Source: Saccharothrix australiensis (lineage in GTDB: Bacteria > Actinomycetota > Actinomycetes > Mycobacteriales > Pseudonocardiaceae). From it: a DNA stretch of 64,000 bases. The notes beneath the pieces were generated by a model. The model searched no databases. It saw only the letters and a program-made list of their open reading frames with translations, and was not told the DNA's origin. Positions 1 to 8,812 of this stretch are shown piece by piece (the stretch's first letter is position 1; each line of letters opens with the position of its first letter). Where the stretch lies: positions 868,001-932,000 of the forward strand of contig NZ_RBXO01000001.1 in the NCBI RefSeq assembly GCF_003634935.1, in the 5' to 3' direction. Both the position numbers and the translations under genes were made by a program.

Positions 1-103
1 CCCGCCCAGCCCGAAGCCGACCGCGTGCCGCGCGGTCCGAACCCGGCCGCGTCCCGCCCAGCCCGAAGCCGACCGCGTCCCGCGCGGTCCCAACCGGCCG
101 CGT
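1..103. repeat. 52-bp tandem direct repeat
   Basis: Two copies of a roughly 52-bp unit beginning CCCGCCCAGCCCGAAGCC lie head to tail at 1-52 and 53-103 with a few mismatches. A degenerate third start follows at about 104. The stretch lies beyond the terminator of the sepH gene and I see no gene in it. The array may continue left of the window. Confidence 0.7.
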
Positions 104-145
104 CCCGCGCAGGTCGAAGTCCGTACCGGCCGGACCCGCGCACGC

Positions 146-174
146 CGAAGGGGCCCCGCCGGGAGGCCCCTTCG
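146..174 (-). terminator. hairpin terminator after sepH
   Basis: Arms 146-155 and 165-174 (CGAAGGGGCC / GGCCCCTTCG) form a perfect 10-bp stem with a 9-nt loop, four bases beyond the sepH stop. There is no T-tract, which is usual for high-GC actinomycete terminators. Confidence 0.7.
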
Positions 175-177
175 ACG

Positions 178-1101
178 TCAGCCGCGGTTCGAGCGGACGC
201 CCAGCAGGACGTCCTCCCACGACGGCACGATCGGGTGGTTCTTCTTGCCGCGCTTGGGCGGTTCCTTCTTGCCCTGCCCGGACGACGGCGTCGGCGCCGC
301 CGGCGGTTCCTCCACCAGCGGCGCGGGCGTGGGCGTCGGGAGCGGCGCCCTGGCCGTCACCGGCAGCGGCTCCGGTTCCGGCACGGGCTCCTGCACCACC
401 GGTGGCGGTGGCGGCGGGGTCGGCTCCTCGCGCGCCAGGATCTCCGGTTCCGCCGCCTTCTCCAGCGCGAGCGCCTGCCTGGCCAACTGGGTGACCGGGC
501 GGACGGTGCGCAGCGTCCGGTTCGGGTTCGGGTCCATCAGCTCGACCGCGCCGTCGTCCAGCGCGGTCACCGTGCCGCCGTGCGCCCCGGGGTGGAACGC
601 CCAGTGCGCCCGGTTGTCCGAGCGACCCGCCGTCCACTGGAGCTGCACGACCCAGCGGCCGTCCTCGCCGCGCCACGAGTCCCAGCTCACGTCGGTGTAG
701 TCCTGACCGCGCAGGCCGAAGGAGTGCGCGACGACCTCGCCGAGGGTCTGCACGTCCGGCCCGTCCTCGCGCACCGGGTGGGCGCGCTGGGCCAGCTCGG
801 CCGTGCGCGACCGCTCCAGCAGCACGGGGTAGGCGTACCGCTCGACCCGGTGGGTCGGGATGCCCGCCGCCGCGGCGACCTGCTCGACGGACTCGCCCGC
901 GCGGATTCGCGCCTGGATCTCCCGTGGACGCATCTGGCTCTCCACCTCGATCTCGATCTGCCCGAGTCGGGTGAGGTCGCCGCGCGCAGCCGCGCGCAGC
1001 CGTTCGTCAGCGGGCAGCACGAAGCGCTCGCCGCGATCCGGGTCTTCGAGGATGACGGACTTGCCGTCGTCTTCGAGCCCGATGACCCGCAGCGCTCGCA
1101 T
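178..1101 (-). CDS. sepH: Septation protein SepH
   Basis: SepH (DUF3071) is an actinobacterial cell-division protein known to stimulate FtsZ assembly at the septum. The protein has about 307 residues. The N-terminal conserved domain (MRALRVIGLEDDGK, then a helix-turn-helix-like segment at about 65-100 containing AGESVEQVAAAAGIPTHRVE) is typical of the family. A long Pro/Glu-rich linker and a basic C-terminus follow. Two ATGs lie in frame at 1104 and 1101. The GGGAGG at 1107-1112 is only 2 nt from the first and 5 nt from the second, so 1101 is chosen. The gene is monocistronic, with a hairpin downstream. Confidence 0.9.
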   Translation of the reverse strand: MRALRVIGLEDDGKSVILEDPDRGERFVLPADERLRAAARGDLTRLGQIEIEVESQMRPREIQARIRAGESVEQVAAAAGIPTHRVERYAYPVLLERSRTAELAQRAHPVREDGPDVQTLGEVVAHSFGLRGQDYTDVSWDSWRGEDGRWVVQLQWTAGRSDNRAHWAFHPGAHGGTVTALDDGAVELMDPNPNRTLRTVRPVTQLARQALALEKAAEPEILAREEPTPPPPPPVVQEPVPEPEPLPVTARAPLPTPTPAPLVEEPPAAPTPSSGQGKKEPPKRGKKNHPIVPSWEDVLLGVRSNRG

Positions 1102-1260
1102 CATGGCCTCCCGTATGACTTCACCTCGCCAGGTGCCGACGTTAATCCGGCGTGCCGCCTTGACGCGGGAGGCTCGCCGGGTCCACCGATATCTTCATGT
1201 GATCTTGCCGTATGTCGTCGGTGTCCGCACGCCTGTTACGTCAAGGTTCACCTCGACGAC

Positions 1261-1296
1261 GGCGGGGCCCTCCCCGTGCTCGGGAAGGGCCCCGCC
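1261..1296 (-). terminator. hairpin terminator after serC
   Basis: Arms GGCGGGGCCCT (1261-1271) and AGGGCCCCGCC (1286-1296) pair perfectly, and the stem extends inward through TCCC/GGGA. It lies 14 bases past the serC stop on the minus strand. Confidence 0.75.
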
Positions 1297-1310
1297 GTCC
1301 GCCCCGGTGG

Positions 1311-2834
<1,524 letters not shown>

Positions 2835-2836
2835 GG

Positions 2837-3952
2837 TCAGGCGATCTCCGCCCAGCCCTCCACCTCGGACGGCACGCGCGGGCCGGGGCCCACGTAGGAG
2901 GCGGACGGCCGCACGAGCCGGCCGGTGCGCTTCTGCTCCAGGATGTGCGCCGACCAGCCGGCCGTGCGGGCGCACGTGAACATCGCGGGCATCATGTGCG
3001 GCGGCACCTGCGCGAAGTCGAGGACCACCGCCGCCCAGAACTCGACGTTGGTCTCGATCGCGCGGTCCGGCCGCCGCTCGCGCAGCTCCGCCAGCGCCGC
3101 CTGCTCCAGCGCGGCGGCCACCTCGTACCGGCTCGCGCCCAGCTCGCGGCAGGTCCGCCGCAGCACCCTGGCCCGCGGGTCCTCCGCCCGGTAGACCCGG
3201 TGGCCGAAGCCCATCAGCCGCTCGCCCCGGTCGAGGATGCCGGTCACCACGGCCCGCGCGTCACCGGTCCGCTCGACCTCCTCGATCATCGGCAGCACCC
3301 GCGCCGGCGCGCCGCCGTGCAGCGGGCCGGACATGGCCCCGATGGCGCCGGACATCGCCGCCGCCACGTCCGCGCCGGTGGACGCGATGACGCGCGCGGT
3401 GAAGGTCGACGCGTTGAGCCCGTGCTCGGCGGCCGACACCCAGTAGGCGTCCAGCGCCTTCACGTGCGCCGGGTCGGGCTCGCCGCGCCACCGGGTCAGG
3501 AAGCGCTCGGTGATGGTGCGGCACTCGTCGATCCGCCGCTGCGGCACGGCCGGCCGCCCGATGCCGCGCGCGGACTGCGCCGCGTACGACAGGGCCATCA
3601 CCGACGCGCGGGCCAGCTGGGCGCGGGCCTCGTCATCGGTGATGTCCAGCAGCGGCTGGTAATCCCAGATCGGCGCGACCATCGCCAGCGCGGCCTGCAC
3701 GTCCACCCGCACGTCGCCGGTGTGCACGGGGATCGGGAACGGCTCGGCGGGCGGCAATCCCGCCCCGAACCGGCCGTCCACCAGCAGCGCCCACACGTTG
3801 CCGAAGGTGACCTTGCCCGCCAGGTCCTCGATGTCCACCCCGCGGTAGCGCAGCGCGCCACCGTCGCGATCAGGTTCGGCGATCTCGGTGCGGAAGGCGA
3901 CGACCCCTTCCAATCCCGGTCGGAACCCGTCCTGCTCGGTCTGCTGCACCAC
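2837..3952 (-). CDS. citA: Second citrate synthase (citA-like)
   Basis: The 371-residue protein belongs to the actinobacterial 'citrate synthase 2' branch, which condenses acetyl-CoA or propionyl-CoA with oxaloacetate. Visible are LRYRGVDIEDLAG near the N-terminus, MSGPLHGGAP with a catalytic-type His, and GFGHRVYRAEDPRA. At the usual catalytic Asp site the sequence reads TNVEFW, so Glu replaces Asp. I recall the same in this branch, while gltA in this window keeps NVDFYTG. The GTG at 3952 has GAGGAG 8 nt upstream; a second GTG follows at 3949. The exact substrate cannot be decided from sequence. Confidence 0.85.
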   Translation of the reverse strand: MVQQTEQDGFRPGLEGVVAFRTEIAEPDRDGGALRYRGVDIEDLAGKVTFGNVWALLVDGRFGAGLPPAEPFPIPVHTGDVRVDVQAALAMVAPIWDYQPLLDITDDEARAQLARASVMALSYAAQSARGIGRPAVPQRRIDECRTITERFLTRWRGEPDPAHVKALDAYWVSAAEHGLNASTFTARVIASTGADVAAAMSGAIGAMSGPLHGGAPARVLPMIEEVERTGDARAVVTGILDRGERLMGFGHRVYRAEDPRARVLRRTCRELGASRYEVAAALEQAALAELRERRPDRAIETNVEFWAAVVLDFAQVPPHMMPAMFTCARTAGWSAHILEQKRTGRLVRPSASYVGPGPRVPSEVEGWAEIA

Positions 3953-4250
3953 GCTGTGCGCTCCTCGTCCGCGAGAGTCAGAAGTGGGGAAAACCTTGCT
4001 CCCCCGCGGACCCGCCGGCAACGACGCATTTCCGTGGCGTCGGTCACGATTCAGGAACCGATTCAGAAAGAACCGGCCTCGGTGGTCCGGGATTTCCGTT
4101 CTGCGGTATCGGCGTTTCGCTGGGCAGAGTCGGCTGCGGCGTTCGGGTGGTGCGCTGGTCCGAGTGGCGGCGGTGCCGCTCCGGCGCGCTCGGCCGTCCG
4201 GCGAGCGCCCGGCGGGCGTGGTGTTGCCCACCTGAGCGGTCCAGCGCGGT
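3953..4250. other. Intergenic region upstream of citA
   Basis: I see no convincing gene here. The stretch should hold the citA promoter. It includes an AT-richer patch with two near-direct copies of GATTCAG followed by AACC (about 4047-4077). Confidence 0.4.
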
Positions 4251-4295
4251 CCGGTGGGCGTCGACCCCGTCACCACGACGGCCGACGCCCACCGG
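4251..4295 (-). terminator. hairpin terminator after DUF4232 gene
   Basis: Perfect 13-bp arms CCGGTGGGCGTCG (4251-4263) and CGACGCCCACCGG (4283-4295) are separated by 19 nt. They lie 60 bases beyond the stop of the 4356-4871 gene. Confidence 0.55.
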
Positions 4296-4355
4296 GCCGG
4301 GCACCGTGATTCACCGGGCACCGTGCTTACTCTGTGCTTACTCGGCTCGCTGCGC

Positions 4356-4871
4356 TCACGCGCGCACGCTGGTCACGGTCAACTGGTTGCCGAACGGGCT
4401 GACGTCGCCCGCGCAGCCGTACTGGTCGGTCATCGGCAGGTAGAGCGGCGCGGTCTCGTCCGGCGGGAACACCTTGATGCCCCACACCGGCGTCTTCCGG
4501 CAGACGTCCGGGTCGAAGTTGTCGACCTGGGCGAACCCCACGTCCGAGGTGACGGTCGCCCCGTGCGGCAGCGTGAGCAGCGGGCCCCGCTCGCCGACCC
4601 GCACGGCCGCCGCGCCGACCTGGTTCCTCCCCGCGTCCACGTAGGACACGCCGGGGAAGCCGCGCAACACGCACGTGGCCGGACCCCGGTTGGTGAACAG
4701 CACTTCCCGGTAGACGGTGCCCGCCGCACCTCCGGTGCGCCCGAACGCGATGCCCAGGTCGACGGACTTGCACGTGTCGACCTCGGCCGGGGCGGGTCGG
4801 GCGGCGGCCGTGCCGCCCAGTGCCGACAACGACGCCATGGCGGCCACGGCGACACCGACGAATCTCCTCAT
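4356..4871 (-). CDS. DUF4232 secreted protein
   Basis: The 171-residue protein has an N-terminal Sec signal peptide (MRRFVGVAVAAMASLSALGG, cleavage probably near TAAA-RP). The mature part matches the DUF4232 pattern of actinobacterial exported proteins: DTCKSVDLGIAFGRTGG, then TNRGPATCVLRGFPGVSYVD, with four cysteines likely forming disulfides. Function is unknown. The ATG at 4871 is preceded by a GTG in frame at 4874, and GGGGGAG serves either. A paralogous lipoprotein of the same family lies at 39034-39645. Confidence 0.8.
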   Translation of the reverse strand: MRRFVGVAVAAMASLSALGGTAAARPAPAEVDTCKSVDLGIAFGRTGGAAGTVYREVLFTNRGPATCVLRGFPGVSYVDAGRNQVGAAAVRVGERGPLLTLPHGATVTSDVGFAQVDNFDPDVCRKTPVWGIKVFPPDETAPLYLPMTDQYGCAGDVSPFGNQLTVTSVRA

Positions 4872-5338
4872 CACGATCTCCCCCGTATTCGTGGACGGAA
4901 AAACCCGTCCACTCGGAGGACGTGACGCAGAACGCCTGGGGTTGCTCGTCGGGGCGACAAGAACGGCCTGGAATACCGGACCGCGATCGCCGTGCGGCCG
5001 AATGCCCGGCAACCGGGGAATCACGGGTACCCACCGAACCGGTGTTTCACACCTTCGAGGGTCACTCGTTCAGTCGGCACGTTGTGGTGCTCCGCCGACC
5101 GTCCCGGCTGACCGGGAGCCGTGGTCCTGACCGGCGACGATGCGGCGTTCCCTGGTCGAGTGATGATCTGACTCGATCTCGTGCTCGATTCCGATCGGAA
5201 GATCACACCGTCCGTCACGGGACGGGTGGTCCTCATCACCGCGCAGGCGGTTTCGCGCGGGCGCGGAAACCCGTACGGTCGCTGGATCGTTGGGTGCCAC
5301 AAGTGCCTTGCCAGGTAGAACCTGCTCGGGAGGTCGGG
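4872..5338. promoter_or_regulatory. Divergent intergenic region, DUF4232 gene / pdxH
   Basis: This 467-bp gap separates two divergent genes. Apart from a perfect 12-bp palindrome TTCCGATCGGAA (5189-5200), a possible regulator site, I see no gene or RNA. The pdxH ribosome binding site GGGAGG is at 5328-5333. Confidence 0.4.
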
Positions 5339-5995
5339 ATGTCGGAGACGACGAACATCGCTTTGCCGTCGATGCGCGTGTCTTACGAACAGGGCTCGCT
5401 CACGGAAGGCGATCTCGCCGCCACCTGGCACGAGCAGTTGCAACTGTGGCTGGACCAGGCCGCAGGCGCGGGACTGCCCGAGCCCAACGCGATGGTGCTC
5501 GCCACCTCCGACACCGAGGGCCGCCCGTCGTCGCGCACCGTCCTGGCGAAGGGCCTCGACGCGCGCGGGCTGGTGTTCTTCACCAACTACACGTCCGCCA
5601 AGAGCCACGACCTGATGGCGACCCGCTACGCGTCGGCGACGTTCCCGTGGTTCGCGATGCAGCGCCAGGCGCACGTGCGCGGCACGGTGGAGAAGGTCGG
5701 CGCGGAGGAGACCGCCCGGTACTGGGAGAGCCGCCCGCGCGGCTCGCAGATCGGGGCCTGGGCCTCGCCGCAGTCCCGCGTGGTGTCGGGTCGGTCCACG
5801 TTGGAGAGCGCGCTGCACAAGATCGAGCGCCAGTTCGCCGACGCCGACCGCGTACCGGTGCCGCCCCACTGGGGCGGCTGGCGCATCCGGCCCGAAGAGG
5901 TCGAGTTCTGGCAGGGCCGCCGCGACCGGATGCACGACCGGCTCCGCTTCCGCCTCGGGCGGGACGGCTGGGAACTCCAGCGCGTGGCCCCCTGA
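5339..5995 (+). CDS. pdxH: Pyridoxamine 5'-phosphate oxidase
   Basis: This FMN enzyme oxidises pyridoxamine or pyridoxine 5'-phosphate to pyridoxal 5'-phosphate. The 218 residues match the family length. Typical segments are NAMVLATSDTEGRPSSRTVL, GLVFFTNYTSAKS, the FMN-contacting PWFAMQRQAHVRG, YWESRPRGSQIGAWAS, and the C-terminal WGGWRIRPEEVEFWQG with RLRF. The ATG at 5339 has GGGAGG 5 nt upstream. A hairpin terminator follows. Confidence 0.95.
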   Translation: MSETTNIALPSMRVSYEQGSLTEGDLAATWHEQLQLWLDQAAGAGLPEPNAMVLATSDTEGRPSSRTVLAKGLDARGLVFFTNYTSAKSHDLMATRYASATFPWFAMQRQAHVRGTVEKVGAEETARYWESRPRGSQIGAWASPQSRVVSGRSTLESALHKIERQFADADRVPVPPHWGGWRIRPEEVEFWQGRRDRMHDRLRFRLGRDGWELQRVAP

Positions 5996-6019
5996 CGGTT
6001 CCCCGCTCCGACGTCGTGC

Positions 6020-6047
6020 GGGCCCGGCGGCTCCGGTCGCCGGGCCC
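6020..6047 (+). terminator. hairpin terminator after pdxH
   Basis: GGGCCCGGCG (6020-6029) and CGCCGGGCCC (6038-6047) form a 10-bp stem with an 8-nt loop, 24 bases after the pdxH stop. Short GGGCCCGACCGCGCC-type repeats follow. Confidence 0.7.
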
Positions 6048-6127
6048 GACCGCGCCGGGCCCGACCGCGCCGTGGACGTGCGAGCCGTGGACGTGCCGGC
6101 AGTGGTCCACGTCTCGGTGAACGAGCT

Positions 6128-6151
6128 GTTAGTTGTCGTACGCTAACTGGA
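6128..6151 (+). promoter_or_regulatory. Probable leaderless promoter and inverted repeat of the MFS gene
   Basis: TACGCT (6139-6144) fits the TANNNT -10 pattern and ends 7 nt before the GTG start. It sits inside an inverted repeat GTTAG-N10-CTAAC (6128-6132/6143-6147). There is no clear ribosome binding site. The GTTAG/CTAAC arms recur at 11096-11110. Confidence 0.5.
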
Positions 6152-7438
6152 GTGAAAAGCCTGCTCGGCAAGGTAGCGATCGACACCCGCCCGTTGCGGA
6201 TCAAGGCGTTCCGCCGGCTCTGGTTGTCCACCGTGATCACGGCCGTGGGCAGTCAGTTGACCGCCGTCGCGGTGCCCAAGCAGGTGTACGACGTCACCGG
6301 CTCGTCCGGGTGGGTCGGCGTCGCGGCGGGCGTCGCGCTGGTGCCGCTGCTGGTGTTCGGGCTGTGGGGCGGCGCGGTCGCCGACGTCGTGGACCGGCGC
6401 AAGCTGCTGGTCGTGACCAACGCGGGCATCGCCGTCACGTCGGTGCTGCTGTGGTTGCAGGCGGCGTTCGACACCCGGTCGGTGTGGGTCGTGATCGCGC
6501 TCCTCGGCCTCCAGCAGGTGTTCTTCGCCGCGAACTCACCGGCCCGCACGGCGTCGATCGCGCGCCTCGTGCCCGAGGACCAGATCCCGGCCGCCGTCGC
6601 GCTCAACTCCACGGTGATGATGTTCGGCGGCGTGTTCGGCCCGATGCTGGCCGGCGCGCTGATGCCGGTGGTCGGCCTGTCGACGCTGTACCTGGTCGAC
6701 GCGGTGGCGCTGACGCTGACCATCTGGGCGGTGTGGAAGCTGCCGCCCCTGCCGCCGCTCGACGGGGTGTCCCGCCGGCCCGCGCTGGCCGACGTGGTCG
6801 ACGGCTTCCGGTACCTGGCGTTGCAGAAGGTGCTGCTCGCGTCGTTCCTGCTGGACATCATCGCGATGGTGTTCGGGATGCCGCGCGCGTTGTTCCCGGA
6901 GATGGCCGAGGAGACCTTCGGCGACCCGGTCGGCGGCGGCCTGGCGCTCGGGTGGCTGTTCGCGGCCATCCCGCTGGGGGCGATGGTGTGCGGGCTGGCG
7001 TCGGGCTGGACGTCGAGGGTCCACCGGCACGGCGTCGGCGTGGTCGTCTCGATCGTGGCGTGGGGCCTGGCGATGGTCGGGTTCGGCATGTCGCACGCGC
7101 TCTGGTTGGCGGTCGTGTTCCTGGCGATCGGCGGCGCGGCGGACATGATCAGCATGGTGTTCCGCAGCGCGATCCTCCAGTCGGCGGCGACGGACGAGAT
7201 GCGCGGGCGGATGCAGGGCGTGTTCATCGTCGTGGTGGCGGGCGGGCCGCGGTTGGCGGACCTGCTGCACGGGACGACCGGCGCGGTCGTGGGCGCGGGG
7301 GCCGCCACCGCCTGGGGCGGTGTCGCGGTGGTCGTGGCGACGGTGCTGGCGGTGGTGGCGATCCCGTCGTTCTGGCGTTACCGGTTCAGCGTCGGGTCTG
7401 TCGGAGGAAGCGTGCCCACGAAGCAGCCGGCAGGCTGA
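6152..7438 (+). CDS. MFS transporter, EntS-like
   Basis: The 428-residue membrane protein has about 12 hydrophobic helices. It shows the MFS loop GLWGGAVADVVDRRKLL after helix 2 and FFAANSPARTASIARLVP, both typical of the enterobactin-exporter (EntS)/macrolide-efflux branch. Export of a siderophore or drug by proton antiport is likely, but the substrate is unknown. The GTG start (GTG AAA AGC) is supported by the adjacent TANNNT element rather than by a Shine-Dalgarno. Its last 53 bp overlap the convergent DUF397 gene. Confidence 0.85.
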   Translation: MKSLLGKVAIDTRPLRIKAFRRLWLSTVITAVGSQLTAVAVPKQVYDVTGSSGWVGVAAGVALVPLLVFGLWGGAVADVVDRRKLLVVTNAGIAVTSVLLWLQAAFDTRSVWVVIALLGLQQVFFAANSPARTASIARLVPEDQIPAAVALNSTVMMFGGVFGPMLAGALMPVVGLSTLYLVDAVALTLTIWAVWKLPPLPPLDGVSRRPALADVVDGFRYLALQKVLLASFLLDIIAMVFGMPRALFPEMAEETFGDPVGGGLALGWLFAAIPLGAMVCGLASGWTSRVHRHGVGVVVSIVAWGLAMVGFGMSHALWLAVVFLAIGGAADMISMVFRSAILQSAATDEMRGRMQGVFIVVVAGGPRLADLLHGTTGAVVGAGAATAWGGVAVVVATVLAVVAIPSFWRYRFSVGSVGGSVPTKQPAG

Positions 7439-7550
7439 TCGTCGGGCTGGGGTTCTTGGAGTCGCGGGCCAGCACGTGGTCGGCGTGGTGCGCCACCTCG
7501 ACGCAGTTGGCGGAACTGGCACTGCGAGAACTCTTGCGCCACAGGGTCAT
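7386..7550 (-). CDS. DUF397 small regulatory protein
   Basis: This 54-residue ORF reads MTLWRKSSRSASSANCVE, then VLARDSKNPSPTISLPAASW, the standard DUF397 pattern. Such proteins are usually encoded beside XRE-DUF5753 regulators in streptomycetes and relatives (WhiJ/BldB-type pairs, which modulate development and antibiotic production). Here it lies directly downstream of that regulator (stop at 7563). Its 3' end overlaps the convergent MFS gene by 53 bp. Direct binding to the neighbouring regulator is inferred from family knowledge. Confidence 0.9.
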   Translation of the reverse strand: MTLWRKSSRSASSANCVEVAHHADHVLARDSKNPSPTISLPAASWARFLRQTRR

Positions 7551-7562
7551 GCACCCATGATT

Positions 7563-8405
7563 TCATGTCAGGTGTTTCAGGAACTCGACCGTTTCCGCAG
7601 GTGTGAGAGCGAGTTCGCGGAGTGATGCCCAAGTGGACTCGAAGACCTCGATCTGCTCGGGCTCGTCGAGGAAGAGGCTGGAGACCTTGTTCTCCAGCAG
7701 GACCAGGCTTGCTTCCTCGTCGTACTCCAGGATCACGAACCCGCCGGTCATCGCTGCGTGCAGTTCGACGTCCGAGGGCAGCACCTGAACGGTGACGTTC
7801 GGCAGTTCGGCGGTGTCCAGGAGGTGTCGGATCTGACGCGCATGGGCTCCAGGCCCGCCGAACCGCCGCCCCACCGCGCTTTGCTCGATGATGACGTGCA
7901 ACTTCAGCGGGTTGGCCCGGTGCAACATCCCCTGGCGTGCCATCCTGCTCGCGACCAGAGCCTCGACCTCGTCGGCGGTGAGGCCGTGCCCGGTCACTTG
8001 GATGATCGAGGCCGCGTATTCGGTGGTCTGCAACAGACCTGGGATCATCATCGGCTCGTAGAAGAGCAGGCCATTGGCCTCCTCCTCGAAGTCGGCCCAG
8101 GTCTGCCAGTCTTCTCCCGGCAGGTTGGTGTTGTTGATGCGCAGCAGCCCTCGCTGCTCGGCGTGCCGGGCGAGGTCCAGCAGGTAGACCCGCTGCTGCT
8201 TGGTGACGTTGTAGAAGTCGAGCAGCTTCTCGACCTCGTCCAGGTAGATGCCGCTGTCGGCGCTCTCGACGCGGCTGATCTTGCTGGCGGACATGTCGAC
8301 CGCCTTCGCGACGTCGGCACCGGTGAGGCCGGTGGCGCGGCGCAGCTTGCGGAGGGTGACTGCGAGTCGGCGTGAGCGGACGGACGGTCCGGCGCGGCGT
8401 GCCAT
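7563..8405 (-). CDS. XRE-family regulator with DUF5753
   Basis: The 280-residue protein has an N-terminal helix-turn-helix (RRATGLTGADVAKAVDMSAS, then SRVESADSGIY, about 22-52) and a C-terminal DUF5753 domain (YEPMMIPGLLQTTEYA; LDTAELPNVTVQVLPSDVELH). It is a WhiJ-like regulator paired with the DUF397 gene 12 bp downstream. The ATG at 8405 faces a palindrome-rich region shared with the divergent 80-aa gene. Confidence 0.9.
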   Translation of the reverse strand: MARRAGPSVRSRRLAVTLRKLRRATGLTGADVAKAVDMSASKISRVESADSGIYLDEVEKLLDFYNVTKQQRVYLLDLARHAEQRGLLRINNTNLPGEDWQTWADFEEEANGLLFYEPMMIPGLLQTTEYAASIIQVTGHGLTADEVEALVASRMARQGMLHRANPLKLHVIIEQSAVGRRFGGPGAHARQIRHLLDTAELPNVTVQVLPSDVELHAAMTGGFVILEYDEEASLVLLENKVSSLFLDEPEQIEVFESTWASLRELALTPAETVEFLKHLT

Positions 8406-8498
8406 GTCCTCACGTTAGGACTGTGCGCAACTAGTCGACAGCATGGTCACTCGATCGTGTAATTGAGTAAGTGAACGCAAGCTTGCGATTATTCCCCC
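8406..8498. promoter_or_regulatory. Divergent regulatory region with three inverted repeats
   Basis: Three symmetric elements lie here: GTCCT-N6-AGGAC next to the XRE start; TCACTCGAT (8447-8455) against the imperfect AATTGAGTAAGTGA (8461-8474); and a perfect 12-bp palindrome CGCAAGCTTGCG (8476-8487) just before the divergent gene. They are plausible autoregulatory operators of the XRE protein. Confidence 0.5.
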
Positions 8499-8741
8499 AT
8501 GAACCAAGAGCGGATCATCAAGGTGGACGAGCCGAGGCGTGACTGGGTGTTGCGGTGCGAAGGGGCCGCGAAGAGGGTGTTCGAGCTGGGCGTGAGCCGG
8601 GGGACGGTCGAAGTCCACCTGCCGGTGGGCGTCGACTGCATCCGGCTCGAACTCCAGCAGATCGTGGACTTCAGGTCCGCCCTGGACGAGGCCATCGAGC
8701 GGGCCGAGGCGGACCTCCGGGCCGGGCTCGCGGCGGGCTGA
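8499..8741 (+). CDS. Hypothetical 80-aa protein divergent from XRE regulator
   Basis: The acidic, mostly helical 80-residue protein contains RDWVLRCEGAAKRVFELGVS and a C-terminal amphipathic helix rich in Glu/Ala (DEAIERAEADLRAG). I recognise no family. Its start follows a CCCCC tract with no good ribosome binding site. Its position opposite the XRE-DUF5753/DUF397 pair suggests it is a target or third member of that regulatory module. Confidence 0.6.
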   Translation: MNQERIIKVDEPRRDWVLRCEGAAKRVFELGVSRGTVEVHLPVGVDCIRLELQQIVDFRSALDEAIERAEADLRAGLAAG

Positions 8742-8812
8742 ACCTCAAGGCTTGCCCAAGCCCCGTCGATCCGACTACCCCGGCCTGGTGTGATCCGGCA
8801 CACTCATCCGGC

